From Lysinibacillus sphaericus OT4b.31 (GTDB taxonomy: Bacteria; Bacillota; Bacilli; Bacillales_A; Planococcaceae): 64,000 bases of DNA. Positions 44,390-55,177 of this stretch are shown one piece after another. Position numbers and translations under genes: made by a program. Location of the stretch: NCBI RefSeq assembly GCF_000392615.1, contig NZ_KB933398.1, forward strand, positions 3,976,274 to 4,040,273. The letters are read 5' to 3'. Within the stretch, counting starts at the first letter, position 1, and each line of letters begins with the position of its first letter. Under the pieces are notes generated by a model. That model ran no database searches. It was not told the origin of the DNA and was given only the letters and a program-made list of their open reading frames with translations.

Positions 44390-44712
44390 AAAAAACCCCT
44401 CCTCCTTTGAACAATAGTATACAGCAATCTGCTAGTTATCCTTCACATAAAAAGCTTAAATCATTCAGTTTTTTTCATCATTTATTCTTTTTATCACTAC
44501 TTCATGTTGAATCTACCAAAATTACTCTGATATGAAAATAATTGTTTTAAAACCATTTCAGCTTGTTTTTAGGATGACTTCTGTCATTTATGTATCTCTT
44601 TCTCAAAATGCTTATCTTCTCTATTATATTTTTGATAAAATGAGTTAGTTATATTTATTTCCTTCTAAGGAAAAGAATAGAACAATACATCATAATAGTG
44701 AGGAACAAACAA
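44390..44712. other. Intergenic region between divergent VOC and MCP genes
   Basis: The 323 bases are AT-rich. I see no RNA gene or repeat. No SigD-type chemotaxis promoter (TAAA-N15-GCCGATAA) is recognisable before the receptor gene. Confidence 0.35.
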
Positions 44713-46662
44713 GTGAAACTACTAAGTCTAAGGAAAAAGCTCATCTTTTCGTTTTTGGCTATGCTTATTATTCCAACATTACTTGTAGGCATCTTTTCTT
44801 ATCATAGTGCTGGTAAACAAATTTTGAAGGAACAGCAAGCAAGCACCGCTGAAAGCATTCGCATGCTCAATACTAATATTACGAACACCATTGAACCGAA
44901 AGTGGAAGACGTTCAATATTTTACAGAAAAGCTCAATCAATCTTATTTACAAGAAGATAGGAATTCCGAGCTTAAATCGCTATTACGCGAATATGTCCAT
45001 ATGCACCCAGAGGTCGAACTCGTCTACATAGGCACTGATGATGGAAAACTATTGGACGAGCCGGCTCAGGACTACCCTAGTGATTTCGACCCTCGAACAA
45101 GACCTTGGTATAAACAAGCATTAGAGAACAAAGGCCAAGTAGCTATCACTGCACCCTATGTCACACAAACTTCAGGTGACATTGTTATTACCATTACACA
45201 GGCTTTACAGGACGGCTCAGGTGTAATCGGATTGGATCTCAATATTTCTACATTAAGCAACATCACGAATGATATTCGCATTGGAGAAACTGGGTATGCT
45301 TCTCTTTTAGATAGCAACAAAATTTATATTGCCCAGCCCGATAAAGAAAGTGGTATGGAAGCTACCGAAAACTATATCGCAAAGATTTATGAAAAAGAGA
45401 GCGGTGCTATCGTTGAAAATAATCGTCAGCTACAATTTACGACAAATAAGCTAACAGGTTGGAAGGTTGTTGGTACAATGTTTTCTGCTGAGGCAACGAA
45501 AGCTGCTGCCTCAACCTTTAATATCAATTTAATCATCATTGTTGTTTCAATTGCTGTTGGTGTTGTTTTTATGCTTTACATGATACAAAGCATTGTCAAA
45601 CCGATTAATCGACTAAAAGAAAGTGCCTTAAAAATTAGCGAAGGCGATCTCACAGAGTTTATTGATATTCATTCAAAAGACGAAATTGGACAGCTTAGTC
45701 AAGCATTTATTTCGATGAAGGTTAGCCTAAAAAAGCTAATTCGTAACGTTGATCAAAGCGCCAATCATGTACAAATCTCAGCTCAAGGGTTATCTGCAAA
45801 TGCTGAACAAAATATCGATTCTTCACAACAAGTTACACAAGCCATGCAACAGGTGGCTATTAGCGCAGAAAAGCAAACAACGGGTATTGATCAAAATGCA
45901 ATTTCAATTGAGGAAATTGCAAAAGGAATTGTTGAAGTAGCAGATAGCTCTATGCTGGTTTCAGATCTTTCTAATCATGCTATTCAGCAAGCAGAAAAAG
46001 GTGGTAAATCTGTAGAACGCACCGTTAACCAAATGATTTCTATTAATGAATCTGTTGCACAATCCGACTACATGATCAAATCTCTCTACGACCGAACAAA
46101 AGAAATTGGTTCTATTTTAGAGATTATTAGTGCTATTTCAGACCAAACAAATCTACTTGCACTTAATGCAGCCATTGAAGCTGCACGAGCAGGAGAACAT
46201 GGTAAAGGTTTTGCTGTAGTTGCCGATGAAGTACGGAAATTAGCTGAACAATCACGTCAATCAGCTGAACAAATTTCATCCATGATTACCGGGATTCAAC
46301 AAGATACGGCGAAGTCTGTTCAAACAATGATAAAAGCTTCTACAGATGTTCAGGACGGTTTGAAGCTTTCTCAAGATACGAGTGAAAAATTCGCGAGCAT
46401 AATAGAAAGTTTACGTAATATTACACCGAAAATGGAGGATATATCTGCTTCTGCTCAGGAAATGTCTGCGGTAGTCGAAGAAGTAACGGCAACTGCTATA
46501 GAGCTGACAGACCACGCTAAACATAACGCTGCTGCTTCAGAGGAAGTCGCTGCTTCAACTGAGCAAACATTGTCCTCTATGCAAGAAATGGCTACGGCAG
46601 CAAGATCACTTCTCGATATGTCGGACGAATTACAAGCCTTTGTAAAACGCTTTAAATACTAA
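44713..46662 (+). CDS. Methyl-accepting chemotaxis protein with dCache sensor
   Basis: This membrane receptor controls CheA. The roughly 649-residue protein has a transmembrane helix at 10-30, an extracellular dCache domain to about residue 275 (with [20 protein letters not shown] and DVVIT-like sequence), a second helix near 280-300, a HAMP domain and a cytoplasmic signalling domain with tip [20 protein letters not shown]. The RPWY segment is typical of amino acid-binding dCache domains. I take the GTG at 44713, 8 bases after AGGA; a GTG at 44698 lacks a ribosome site. It is monocistronic. Confidence 0.9.
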   Translation: MKLLSLRKKLIFSFLAMLIIPTLLVGIFSYHSAGKQILKEQQASTAESIRMLNTNITNTIEPKVEDVQYFTEKLNQSYLQEDRNSELKSLLREYVHMHPEVELVYIGTDDGKLLDEPAQDYPSDFDPRTRPWYKQALENKGQVAITAPYVTQTSGDIVITITQALQDGSGVIGLDLNISTLSNITNDIRIGETGYASLLDSNKIYIAQPDKESGMEATENYIAKIYEKESGAIVENNRQLQFTTNKLTGWKVVGTMFSAEATKAAASTFNINLIIIVVSIAVGVVFMLYMIQSIVKPINRLKESALKISEGDLTEFIDIHSKDEIGQLSQAFISMKVSLKKLIRNVDQSANHVQISAQGLSANAEQNIDSSQQVTQAMQQVAISAEKQTTGIDQNAISIEEIAKGIVEVADSSMLVSDLSNHAIQQAEKGGKSVERTVNQMISINESVAQSDYMIKSLYDRTKEIGSILEIISAISDQTNLLALNAAIEAARAGEHGKGFAVVADEVRKLAEQSRQSAEQISSMITGIQQDTAKSVQTMIKASTDVQDGLKLSQDTSEKFASIIESLRNITPKMEDISASAQEMSAVVEEVTATAIELTDHAKHNAAASEEVAASTEQTLSSMQEMATAARSLLDMSDELQAFVKRFKY

Positions 46663-46820
46663 GGACAAATGTCCAAAGCGCTCGTCTAAATGCGACAAGT
46701 GCCGGCGAGCTCGAGACACAAAAGAGTGCCCTCACTATACCTAGAGGGAATAACGCTTTAACCTTGACGACAGCTTTGCCTTAAGCTATCCACTGAAAAA
46801 AATTGTTTCTTAAACAAAAA

Positions 46821-46865
46821 GAAAGCACGATGTTGAGGATCTTTCCCCTCTTCATCGTGCTTTTC
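46821..46865. terminator. Terminator hairpin between MCP and VOC genes
   Basis: GAAAGCACGATG and CATCGTGCTTTTC pair over 12 bases around a loop with a smaller GAGG / CCTC pairing. It probably serves both convergent genes. The 150 bases to its left hold a GC-richer stretch that looks like a decayed interspersed repeat. Confidence 0.8.
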
Positions 46866-46884
46866 AAATCATGCGTAATGATGA

Positions 46885-47304
46885 TTAATTTCTATCTTCA
46901 TGACTAAGTTGCCATTCAATTCCAAACTTATCAGTTAAAGAGCCATAGCATTTACTCCAAAATGTTTCTTGTAATTCCATACTGACCTTACCGCCCTCTT
47001 TAAGCCCTTCATAGGCTGATCGTAACTGAGCTTCATCATTAGAAACAATTGCTAATGTCACATTGTTTCCAACTGTAAACGGCGAGCCTGGAAAAGTATC
47101 TGAAAACATTACATTACTACCCAAAATCGAAAGTCGCGTATGCATAACAAGATCCTTTGCTTCCTCTGGCAATTGATAATCTGGATTCTGTGGTGAGTCA
47201 CCGAATGTCATAATTTCTGCCTTGTCCGTTTTAAAAACTTTCTCATAAAAAGATACAGCTTCACGACAATTTCCATTAAAAATTAAATACACCTCTACTG
47301 CCAT
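46885..47304 (-). CDS. PhnB-like VOC-family protein
   Basis: The 139-residue protein matches the PhnB/YjdN group: FNGNCREAVSFYEKVFKTD at the N terminus, VMHTRLSILGSNVMFSD in the middle and SKCYGSLTDKFGIEWQLSH near the end. The WQ motif and the serine/histidine pattern are typical. Biochemical function is not established for the group. The ATG at 47304 (MAVEVY) lies 8 bases after AAAGGAG; the open frame upstream is not used. It is monocistronic. Confidence 0.88.
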   Translation of the reverse strand: MAVEVYLIFNGNCREAVSFYEKVFKTDKAEIMTFGDSPQNPDYQLPEEAKDLVMHTRLSILGSNVMFSDTFPGSPFTVGNNVTLAIVSNDEAQLRSAYEGLKEGGKVSMELQETFWSKCYGSLTDKFGIEWQLSHEDRN

Positions 47305-47613
47305 TTCCAACACTCCTTTGTCATTTAGAAACAATTCTATTGTACATGGATGATAAACCATAAGCCAAATCTTACGTTAAAACTTTTCTGCACTTTCTTA
47401 AAAATAAGTAGTAAATCTTCATAAAATTCTTTTTTTTCTATAACAAAAAGTATTTTTAATGCTCTATAATTGGTCCTTTTCATGTCTCTAAAGTAGATTA
47501 TTAAGTTATTTTGATAAAAACTTTGACATTTCCTTAAAAATGATGTAAATTACCAAATGACGAACGATTTAAAATAATTCTTTAAAAATATTCGTATTTT
47601 AGGAGTGTATATA
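47305..47613 (+). promoter_or_regulatory. Upstream region of guaC with SigA-type promoter
   Basis: TTGACA (47523-47528) and TAAATT (47546-47551) are spaced by 17 bases, about 60 bases before the guaC start. A CGAAC at 47561-47565 and an ATTCG at 47590-47594 resemble PurBox halves, but their spacing of 24 bases does not fit PurR. The rest of the region shows nothing recognisable. Confidence 0.55.
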
Positions 47614-48597
47614 ATGGATAACGTATTTGACTATGAGGATATTCAACTAATTCCCGCAAAATGCATCGTAGAAAGCCGTTCAGAATGTGATACTTCTGTT
47701 ATGCTAGGTGACCACACATTTAAGCTACCTGTTGTACCTGCAAACATGCAAACAATCATCGATGAAAGTATTGCTGTGAAACTTGCTGAAAACGGTTACT
47801 TTTATATCATGCATCGCTTCAACCCAGAAAAACGAGCTGATTTCATTAAAGATATGCAAGGTCGTGGTTTAATTGCTTCAATTAGTGTCGGTGTGAAAGA
47901 AGAAGAATATTCATTTGTAGAAGAGTTAGCTACTACAGGTTTAGTACCTGAATTTATCACAATTGATATTGCACATGGTCACTCAAATGCTGTTATTAGA
48001 ATGATTCAGCATATTAAAAAGCTTTTACCAAATAGCTTTGTCATCGCTGGCAATGTTGGTACACCTGAAGCTGTACGTGAACTTGAAAACGCTGGTGCAG
48101 ATGCTACAAAAGTGGGCATTGGACCTGGTAAAGTTTGTATTACAAAAATCAAAACAGGCTTCGGTACAGGAGGCTGGCAGCTAGCAGCACTGCGTTGGTG
48201 TGCAAAGGCAGCGACAAAACCAATAATCGCTGACGGTGGTATTCGGACAAATGGCGATATTGCAAAATCAGTACGTTTTGGTGCTTCAATGGTGATGATC
48301 GGCTCCCTTTTTGCAGGTCATGAGGAATCACCAGGCGAAACAATAGAAATCGACGGTAAATTAGTGAAAGAATACTTTGGCTCTGCTTCAGAATTCCAAA
48401 AAGGTGAGAAGAAAAATGTTGAAGGCAAAAAAATGTACGTAGAACATAAAGGTAGCCTAAAAGATACTTTAATTGAAATGCAACAAGACCTTCAATCATC
48501 TATTTCTTATGCAGGTGGCAAGCAGCTAGATGCAATTCGAAATGTAGATTATGTAATTGTAAAAAACTCAATCTTTAACGGTGATAAAGTATACTAA
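47614..48597 (+). CDS. guaC: GMP reductase
   Basis: The enzyme converts GMP to IMP with NADPH and ammonia release, a step of purine salvage. The 327-residue product is the Firmicutes GuaC type, with [14 protein letters not shown] at the N terminus, the catalytic cysteine near residue 175 in [11 protein letters not shown], and the phosphate-binding stretch [20 protein letters not shown]. The IMP-dehydrogenase CBS domains are absent, as expected. The ATG at 47614 follows AGGAG by 8 bases; the upstream GTG is part of the ribosome site. It is monocistronic with its own terminator. Confidence 0.96.
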   Translation: MDNVFDYEDIQLIPAKCIVESRSECDTSVMLGDHTFKLPVVPANMQTIIDESIAVKLAENGYFYIMHRFNPEKRADFIKDMQGRGLIASISVGVKEEEYSFVEELATTGLVPEFITIDIAHGHSNAVIRMIQHIKKLLPNSFVIAGNVGTPEAVRELENAGADATKVGIGPGKVCITKIKTGFGTGGWQLAALRWCAKAATKPIIADGGIRTNGDIAKSVRFGASMVMIGSLFAGHEESPGETIEIDGKLVKEYFGSASEFQKGEKKNVEGKKMYVEHKGSLKDTLIEMQQDLQSSISYAGGKQLDAIRNVDYVIVKNSIFNGDKVY

Positions 48598-48612
48598 CAT
48601 TAATAAAAGTTA

Positions 48613-48650
48613 AGCCCAAACAAGAATTTTATTTCTCGTTTGGGCTATTT
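48613..48650 (+). terminator. Terminator of guaC
   Basis: AGCCCAAAC and GTTTGGGCT form a 9-bp stem, with partial AAGA / TCTC extension in the loop, followed by ATTTTATTTTT. Confidence 0.88.
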
Positions 48651-48798
48651 TATTTTTACTGATAAAAAGGAAAATATTCTACATATTTATTTTTCTGAAT
48701 TTTCAATATATTATTTTCTATTATACTATTTTATACTATAATTAAATGAAAGTATTAATACGTACTTTGGCTCTTTGAAAAGAACGGAGGGTATGTCC

Positions 48799-50532
48799 AT
48801 GTTGAAATCAGTGCGAAATAAGCTAGTTGGGTTGGCCATAATCGTTATATTAATCCCTACGGTACTTGTAGGAACTGTCAATTATTTTGTCGCGAAAAAT
48901 GAAATTGACAAAGTAGGGCAGCTTAGTCTTAAAAACGGGACTTTAGGACTGATGGAATTGATTGCAACATTGGATGAACAAGTTCAACAGGGTAATTTAA
49001 CGTTAGAACAGGCGCAGGAACAGGCAAGGACGCAGATTGTCGGCAAAAAAACAGAAGAGAACAAAAGATCAATTGATAACCCAGTTAAATACGGTGAAAA
49101 CTTCTACTTTTATGTCTTGAAAGATGATGGGATGATGGAAGCTCATCCATCACTTGAAGGTGACAATGTTACTGACCTCCAAACAAAAGACGGTCGTTAT
49201 TTTGTACGGGAACAGATTGCTGAGGCAAACAAGGGCGGTGGGTACGTACGTTATGATTGGGCATTACCGTCAAACCCTGATGTAGTTGCACCTAAGATTA
49301 CATATGTAGCAAAGGACGAGCATTGGGGATGGATTATTGCTGCTGGTACCTATGAAATGGATTTCAACGAAGGCGCTACAAATGTTCTCTATTACACACT
49401 TGGTATGACATTACTCGCGACAATCATGGGTGTTACCCTCTTTTGGTTCTTCTCGGGTAGAATGACTTCGTACATACGACGTATTATGGTGATGACCTCT
49501 GATATTGCAAAAGGAAAGTTGACTGGCGAGGATATTCCGATTATCACAAATGATGAATTAGCGGTTCTTGCTAATAACGTTAATGATATGAAGTATAGTT
49601 TAAATGAGATGGTTAGCAATACCAAGGACAGCTCTACACAAATGAGAATGTCCTCTGAAATGCTCAGCGCTATCACAGAAGAAACGACTGCCTCAGCCGA
49701 CGAAATCCACCAAGCTATCATAGAAATTTCTAGAGGTGCGGTTATTCAGGCTGAGGAAGCAGAAATGGCAAGTAGTAAAGTGGATACGTTATCTTCCCTT
49801 ATTTCCAATGCGACAGATAAATATGCTGAAATTACACAAAAAACGAGTATCATTAACAAATCACAGGAAAATGGACGACAAAAAGTAGCAATGCTACAAC
49901 AAAATTCTAATGAGTTTACTCAGGTTATTGAAGAGCTAAGGGAAAATTTTTCTAGTTTGATGGGGCAAATGCAGGAAATTCAGAATGTAGTACAGACAAT
50001 CACATCTATTTCTGAACAGACTAATCTGTTAGCGTTAAATGCAAGCATCGAAGCTGCTCGCGCGGGCGAACACGGTAAAGGCTTTGCAGTAGTCGCTGAA
50101 GAGGTTCGACATTTATCAGAAGATACAAACGAAGCAACGAATCGTGTGAGAAATTTATTGAAACGAATTGAGTTAGATACAGTGAATTCCGATGCCAAGA
50201 TGATGCATACGCTCCAACTTTCTCAAGGTCAGGTTACATCCATTAGTGAAGTACAAAATGCCTTTACATTTTTATCGGATTCAATTGAGGGTATTACTAG
50301 TCACCTCGTTTCCCTTGATCAGGGTATGATTGAAATGGCAGAAAATCGACTTATCGTTGTAAACGCTATTAATGAGATTGCTAGTGTAGCTACACAATCA
50401 GCAGCTGCCACTGAACAAATAAACGCTTCTATTGATGAACAAAAGTCTGCAATCACTTCGATTATGCATTCTTCGGTGGAGCTTCACACAGAAGCAGAGA
50501 GAATGCACGAATTAGTGGATCGTTTTAGTTAA
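48799..50532 (+). CDS. Methyl-accepting chemotaxis protein with single Cache sensor
   Basis: The roughly 577-residue receptor has a transmembrane helix (residues 8-30), an extracellular single Cache_2 domain ([18 protein letters not shown], then [16 protein letters not shown]), a second helix near 200-220, a HAMP region and an MCP signalling domain with [20 protein letters not shown]. The [10 protein letters not shown] ending is typical of sCache domains. The ATG at 48799 lies 8 bases after GGAGG; earlier in-frame starts overlap the ribosome site. Its signal is unknown. Confidence 0.9.
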   Translation: MLKSVRNKLVGLAIIVILIPTVLVGTVNYFVAKNEIDKVGQLSLKNGTLGLMELIATLDEQVQQGNLTLEQAQEQARTQIVGKKTEENKRSIDNPVKYGENFYFYVLKDDGMMEAHPSLEGDNVTDLQTKDGRYFVREQIAEANKGGGYVRYDWALPSNPDVVAPKITYVAKDEHWGWIIAAGTYEMDFNEGATNVLYYTLGMTLLATIMGVTLFWFFSGRMTSYIRRIMVMTSDIAKGKLTGEDIPIITNDELAVLANNVNDMKYSLNEMVSNTKDSSTQMRMSSEMLSAITEETTASADEIHQAIIEISRGAVIQAEEAEMASSKVDTLSSLISNATDKYAEITQKTSIINKSQENGRQKVAMLQQNSNEFTQVIEELRENFSSLMGQMQEIQNVVQTITSISEQTNLLALNASIEAARAGEHGKGFAVVAEEVRHLSEDTNEATNRVRNLLKRIELDTVNSDAKMMHTLQLSQGQVTSISEVQNAFTFLSDSIEGITSHLVSLDQGMIEMAENRLIVVNAINEIASVATQSAAATEQINASIDEQKSAITSIMHSSVELHTEAERMHELVDRFS

Positions 50533-50557
50533 TTAAAGTCTATTCATTTAAATATCC

Positions 50558-50600
50558 ACCCTATAAGATAAGCACCCTTGCAATGTCTACCTTATAGGGT
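50558..50600 (+). terminator. Terminator of the single-Cache MCP gene
   Basis: ACCCTATAAG and CTTATAGGGT form a 10-bp stem around a 23-base loop; ACTTTAGTTTTAG follows. Confidence 0.65.
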
Positions 50601-50718
50601 ACTTTAGTTTTAGCTTTATGTTATCTAAAGTTGGAAGAGTACTTAAAATAAAGTGCATGCTTCTCATTAAAGTACCTTGTTTATTAAAATGCTCATTCCA
50701 TTTACATTGGTATCAGGA

Positions 50719-50960
50719 TTATATAGCATGAAAGATCCTAAATGTACCATACGTCATATTGCAGTCAGTGGCGCATGGATTCATAACCTTCATCGTCCCT
50801 ATCCACATCTTGTTCCATTGCATTATTTTCACCAGCGACTCTTTCGACCTCAGTCGTTTCCTACTAGCTCCTTCGTAAATTTCAATACATCCTCTTCCAA
50901 CATATTGCTTCTTAAACGTCTTTCCTCCTTTTCTTTTTTTGCCCATGAACTGCAGTTACA
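50719..50960 (-). pseudogene. Possible decayed small gene, unrecognised
   Basis: The minus strand holds coding-like pieces in different frames: KEERRLRSNMLEEDVLKFTK in one frame, running to a stop, and ERVAGENNAMEQDVDRDDEG in another, ending at MRH and a stop. Joining them needs a single frameshift near 50815. An open frame of 75 codons in the third frame covers the same DNA but has a very basic, low-quality product. I cannot name a family. The rest of the 50601-51063 gap shows nothing recognisable. Confidence 0.3.
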
Positions 50961-51063
50961 GCATCATTATTTTCTAAACAGGTCGAGAATAATCAGCTAA
51001 GTACGTATGCTGCCTATTTAAAGGCAGAAGTATGCATTCCAATGAACATTTAAAAGGGATTAT

Positions 51064-51091
51064 AAAAAAAAGGCCACGAAAGATTCGCAGC
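51064..51091 (-). terminator. Terminator after the 74-residue gene
   Basis: On the minus strand GCTGCGAA and TTCGTGGC pair (two G-U pairs) around a 3-base loop, followed by eight T residues. Confidence 0.7.
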
Positions 51092-51123
51092 ACTTTTCTT
51101 TACATATTGTCATTACGCGGTTT

Positions 51124-51348
51124 TTACAGCTTATTAATAACAGCCGTTAACGTTTCCTTTAGTTCTGCATCGTGATTAGAAAGATCTACAAGATTCCCTA
51201 AACGCTCACGCAATACAGGACGTTCAATTACTAGCTTCTCGTCGAGGACTTGCACTAGTAATTCAATAATAAGGCGATCACGAACGTTTAACGCTTCTTC
51301 TAGACGCTCTGGTGTAATTTTCGCATCTGATTTTGCTGATTTTGCCAT
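51124..51348 (-). CDS. Small helical protein, unknown function
   Basis: The 74-residue product begins MAKSAKSDAKITPERLEEAL and continues as charged helices with no membrane segment or cysteine. AAAGGGG lies about 9 bases before the ATG, and a terminator follows, so expression is likely. No family is recognised. It lies alone between the MCP gene region and psiE. It may be a small regulatory or DNA-associated protein; no motif supports a choice. Confidence 0.65.
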   Translation of the reverse strand: MAKSAKSDAKITPERLEEALNVRDRLIIELLVQVLDEKLVIERPVLRERLGNLVDLSNHDAELKETLTAVINKL

Positions 51349-51615
51349 TTTAAAAACCCCTTTTTTATATATTCATGCACATCTATTTTAGCATACAGCC
51401 TAATTTTTTTAAAAACTTTCTTTTAAGATTAAGCAATTGGAATTTACAGTATTGCTAATTTAGAATTTACAATAAAATGTTATATTCAATAAATCAAAGC
51501 ATAAATACGCAAAATTATCACTATTTTTCCACAAAAAAGTATTCTCTTTTTTCTAGGCTTTTCATATTCTATAAAATAATTATTTTTAAATAAGAAGATT
51601 GGAATGAGGGATTAG

Positions 51616-52068
51616 ATGAATCAAAAAAACAATACGTATCTTCAACTAATTAAAACTATATCTAAAACTTTACAGTTATTTTTAAATGTATGCCTTGTGC
51701 TACTTGCGCTCATTTTATCCTTCTTGCTTATAATAGAGCTGATTGAATTCCTAAAAATTTTAATTGCCGATGACGGCGGTGACTACAAGCTTTTCCTCGC
51801 AAATATTTTAATCTTTTTTTTGTATTTTGAATTTATAACAATGATTATTAAATATTTTAAAGAGGATTATCATTTTCCATTGAGATATTTCATTTATATA
51901 GGTATCACTGCCATGATTCGATTAATCATTGTGGAACATGATCATCCTCTAAACACATTAATGTATTCACTAGTTATTTTAATATTAATTATTAGTTATT
52001 TTATTATTAATATTACGCCATTAGAGAGGCCTGTTCGTTCTTCCTCACTCTTTATGAAAAAAGAATAA
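51616..52068 (+). CDS. psiE: PsiE-family membrane protein
   Basis: The 150-residue protein has four hydrophobic helices and the PsiE-family stretch YHFPLRYFIYIGITAMIRL followed by IVEHDHPLNTL. In Escherichia coli psiE is induced by phosphate starvation; its function is unknown. The histidines and aspartate in EHDHP are conserved and may bind metal. GAGGG precedes the ATG. It is monocistronic. No Pho-box-like repeat was seen upstream. Confidence 0.85.
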   Translation: MNQKNNTYLQLIKTISKTLQLFLNVCLVLLALILSFLLIIELIEFLKILIADDGGDYKLFLANILIFFLYFEFITMIIKYFKEDYHFPLRYFIYIGITAMIRLIIVEHDHPLNTLMYSLVILILIISYFIINITPLERPVRSSSLFMKKE

Positions 52069-52167
52069 CTAACACTGTATTTAGGGGAGCCATAAAGAAT
52101 AATGGTTTCTCCTAAAATGCTGTGACAAAGATTGGCTTTCCATAGACGAAAAAGAACTGATTTAACG

Positions 52168-52468
52168 CTATTGTTCATTACTCACTTTTACTTTACCCCG
52201 CATGAATAATTCCTTTATCGTTACAATACCCATCACAAGGGATGAAAGTTCTGCAATATCGTGAAGGCGCATACCACCAATTAATTTTCCATCTGTCCAC
52301 AATCATCCATAATAATAATGACTGGATTATTGTGCTGGTTTTGCACAAAGAACTTCGTCAATTGTTCCTTTGATTGCTGTGAAGCATCCGACATTCCCGG
52401 ATAAGCACCCACCAAAATATCTACAAATTTTGTAAATGCTCTTCTTTCAGTTTCTCAACATACCTCAT
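52168..52468 (-). pseudogene. Eis-like GNAT acetyltransferase, frameshifted and internally deleted
   Basis: The ATG at 52468 has a GGGGG ribosome site 8 bases before it and begins MRYVEKLKEEHLQN. The frame shifts, then reads FVDILVGAYPGMSDASQQSK and continues to NNPVIIIMDD; after a second shift it reads GKLIGGMRLHD and runs directly into IAELSSLVMGIVTIKELFMR before a TAG. The first part resembles the GNAT domain start of Eis-like acetyltransferases (about 400 residues) and the last part their C-terminal SCP2-like end. So the middle, some 280-300 residues, has been lost. Family assignment is from memory. Confidence 0.65.
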
Positions 52469-52711
52469 TTAATTCCCCCTGTCCATTAGATGTGTATGGT
52501 ATTAAAGCAATTTAATTTTCGTACAATTCTTTACATTAATTTCTGTTATGATTAATAACATATATTACCACATAACAAATAACTGGAACATGACAGAGAA
52601 ATGGCCTCGGAAATTTTATGTGTTTTGTACGTCTGACATTAAATTTTAGAACTTCTAAAATGGTCTCATTGTTTATAGAGCTGAATACATTGTTGGGGGG
52701 AGATGACAAGG

Positions 52712-53734
52712 ATGAATCTGATTGATGTCTATATTTATGAAGTGACGAGAAGGCTACCAAAAAAAATCCGTGATGATATACGGCTAGAGCTAAAATCAAA
52801 AATAGAAGACTCGTTACCGGATACTTATTCCGAATTGGAAGTAAAAGATGTTCTCTTAAAGCTTGGAGACCCCGCTGAACTCGCAGCTAGTTATCAAGAT
52901 ATTTCCAATCATCTAATCGGGCCACTTGTATATGACACTTATATTAGAACCATCAAATTAGTTATACCATGGGCAATTTTTATTACTACTCTGGTGCAAA
53001 TTATTGAAAGCATTGTGTTTTACACAGGGGAGGGGGCACTACTTTCTACCATCATTAAAACAATTTCCATAACAATTGCCACCATTATATCCGTACTATT
53101 TCATGTTCTATTTTGGGTAACCATTGCCTTTATTGTTATTGAACGTACAGGCAACTTTGACAACTTTAAGGTTCATATGCCCTTTTTAAAAGATCAACAA
53201 CAATGGACGCCTGATGATTTAAAAAAAGTTAAAATCATTGCTAATGACAAGAACATTCCGCTAAATGATATTGTATTTAGCTTTTTAGGAATAGCTATTT
53301 TTTCTGTAGTTTATTTTAAAGCGAATCATCTCATTGGCATTTACACTTCGGATGAGCGAACTGGTTTGAAGTTCGTCATGCCAATATTCAATCAAAACAC
53401 CTTACTTTCTTATGAACCGTTCATTCTGTTTTGTATTGTGCTCAGTATTGGATTAACATTTTATAAATGGAAAGTTAGACAATGGACCATTCCACTTGCT
53501 GTCATAAATGCTTTCCTTCAAGTTGTAACTACGATTGTTTTTATCCTAATGGCTAGGCAACCCGACTTAATACACGGTCCCGCCATCCCTTATATAGCTG
53601 CTATTATGGAGACAACAGCTTCAAAAGTTGCATTTTCTATCGATCGAATATTGTTAGTGATTATTGCGATCTCCATTGTAGCAAATAGTATTGATATAGT
53701 TAATCGCTTTAAGAAAGCTAAAATTAAACCTTAA
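52712..53734 (+). CDS. HAAS-domain membrane protein
   Basis: The 340-residue protein has an N-terminal HAAS domain (residues 1-70: YIYEVTRRLPKKIRDDIRLE, then VLLKLGDPAELAASY), a helical signalling module usually fused to membrane domains and partnered with PadR regulators. It is followed by about six hydrophobic helices. The ATG at 52712 lies 9 bases after GGGGGAG; the ATG at 52703 directly abuts the ribosome site. Unusually, no PadR gene is adjacent. A separate PadR-HAAS pair occurs at 61092-61825. Function unknown. Confidence 0.8.
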   Translation: MNLIDVYIYEVTRRLPKKIRDDIRLELKSKIEDSLPDTYSELEVKDVLLKLGDPAELAASYQDISNHLIGPLVYDTYIRTIKLVIPWAIFITTLVQIIESIVFYTGEGALLSTIIKTISITIATIISVLFHVLFWVTIAFIVIERTGNFDNFKVHMPFLKDQQQWTPDDLKKVKIIANDKNIPLNDIVFSFLGIAIFSVVYFKANHLIGIYTSDERTGLKFVMPIFNQNTLLSYEPFILFCIVLSIGLTFYKWKVRQWTIPLAVINAFLQVVTTIVFILMARQPDLIHGPAIPYIAAIMETTASKVAFSIDRILLVIIAISIVANSIDIVNRFKKAKIKP

Positions 53735-53984
53735 TAAAATAATGTGATTTCTTCTCAAATATAACCCGATTTACATTTTTTAACTATACACTACTAATTC
53801 TCACCTACTCTGCTCATTGTCCCTTTATTTATAGCAAACTAATTGACTAGTATAATATACCTTTGATTCGTTAAAATACCGTTATTCTCTAATGTTTTGT
53901 ATAATAATAAGATTGAGAGTATTTTTAATTATTATGATAATCTACACTTCATCAATATTCAAATCAGAATAAGGGGAAATAACT

Positions 53985-55121
53985 ATGACAATTCTTCTTG
54001 TAGATGACAACTCCGTCAATCTATTTGTAATTGAAAAAATATTAAAAAATGCGGGTTATGATAACTGTGTTTCTTTATCATCAGCTTATGAGCTTTTTGA
54101 GTATTTACAGTTGGATGCTGAAAATCCAACTGGTAATTCAGTAGATTTGATTTTATTAGACATTATGATGCCAGAAATTGACGGTATCGAAGCCTGCAAA
54201 CGTATTAAACAAAATGAAAGATTAAAAGACATTCAAATTATTTTTGTTACGGCACTTGAAGATAAAAACAAACTGGCACAAGCATTAGATATAGGTGGCG
54301 TAGATTACATTACAAAACCGATTAATAAGATAGAACTACTTGCTAGAATTCGGGTCGCCTTACGCTTGAAAGCTGAATTAGACTGGCACACTTTACATGA
54401 AAAAAAAATACAATACGAATTGGATTTAGCTACGCATGTTCAAAGAAGCTTATTAAGCCCTCCTTTAAAGGAAGAGGACATTAAAATTGAAGTTTCTTAT
54501 CTACCATCCTCTAATTTAGCAGGAGATATGTATTATTGGCATAAAATAAATGATCATCGCTATTCCATCATTTTGCTTGATATGATGGGGCATGGTATAT
54601 CTGCTGCGCTTGTTTGTATGTTTATCTCCTCTGTGCTCAGAGAAGCAGTTAAACAGCTAGTCGAGCCCGAGCTAGTCATTAAAGAATTAAATCGATATAT
54701 GGCACTTTTACAGGATGGAAAAGATGAAAATTTATTTTATTTTACAGCCATTTACTTAGTCATTGATACAGAGAATAAAACCATTGAATATGTAAACGCT
54801 GGTCATCCTTATGGGTATGCACTTGTTGACGAAAAAACACTAGTTCCCTTAAGTAAAGGTAGTTGTGCGGTCGGCTTCTTTGATGAAATAGAGGTGCAAA
54901 AGCAACTTATTGAATATCAGGAGGATGTACAAATTATTTTGTATACTGATGGCGTTCTTGAGGCTATGGGCCCCTGTGAAATAGAATCGGAAGAGCATTT
55001 GCGCACCTTAACATCTTCAAAGTGGGATTATTCTCAGTGCCTTATAGATAATCTTCTACCAAAGGAAAAACAATTGAATCAACCAGATGATATGTGTGTC
55101 TTAATGATTCAAGCTCAATAA
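53985..55121 (+). CDS. rsbY: Response-regulator PP2C phosphatase, RsbY/RsbU-like
   Basis: The 378-residue protein joins a receiver domain (residues 1-125, phosphorylated aspartate near 59 in LILLDIMMPEIDG, KPINK near 110) to a SpoIIE-type PP2C phosphatase domain (AGDMYYWHKI, LLDMMGHGISAALVCMF, LILYTDGVLEAMG-like). In Bacillus cereus such a protein (RsbY) dephosphorylates the anti-sigma antagonist RsbV and so activates SigB. It is convergent with a CheR-type and a hybrid-kinase gene, as in that system. No rsbV, rsbW or sigB is in the window, so the target is inferred. Confidence 0.85.
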   Translation: MTILLVDDNSVNLFVIEKILKNAGYDNCVSLSSAYELFEYLQLDAENPTGNSVDLILLDIMMPEIDGIEACKRIKQNERLKDIQIIFVTALEDKNKLAQALDIGGVDYITKPINKIELLARIRVALRLKAELDWHTLHEKKIQYELDLATHVQRSLLSPPLKEEDIKIEVSYLPSSNLAGDMYYWHKINDHRYSIILLDMMGHGISAALVCMFISSVLREAVKQLVEPELVIKELNRYMALLQDGKDENLFYFTAIYLVIDTENKTIEYVNAGHPYGYALVDEKTLVPLSKGSCAVGFFDEIEVQKQLIEYQEDVQIILYTDGVLEAMGPCEIESEEHLRTLTSSKWDYSQCLIDNLLPKEKQLNQPDDMCVLMIQAQ

Positions 55122-55140
55122 CCTATAATGCAGAACAATA

Positions 55141-55173
55141 AAAGGGGAGATCTCAAATCGAGACCTCCTCTTT
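55141..55173. terminator. Bidirectional terminator
   Basis: AAAGGGGAGATCTC and GAGACCTCCTCTTT pair over 14 bases with two mismatches and a 5-base loop, between the convergent rsbY-like and cheR-like genes. Confidence 0.85.
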
Positions 55174-55177
55174 GCTA

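Noticed and set aside
47561..47594. PurBox-like CGAAC and ATTCG before guaC
   Set aside because: The two halves are 24 bases apart rather than 16-17, and the second deviates from the consensus, so PurR binding is not supported.
50677..51000. 107-residue plus-strand open frame
   Set aside because: No ribosome site, unlikely composition (many His, Phe, Ser), and the opposite strand shows better coding character in broken frames.
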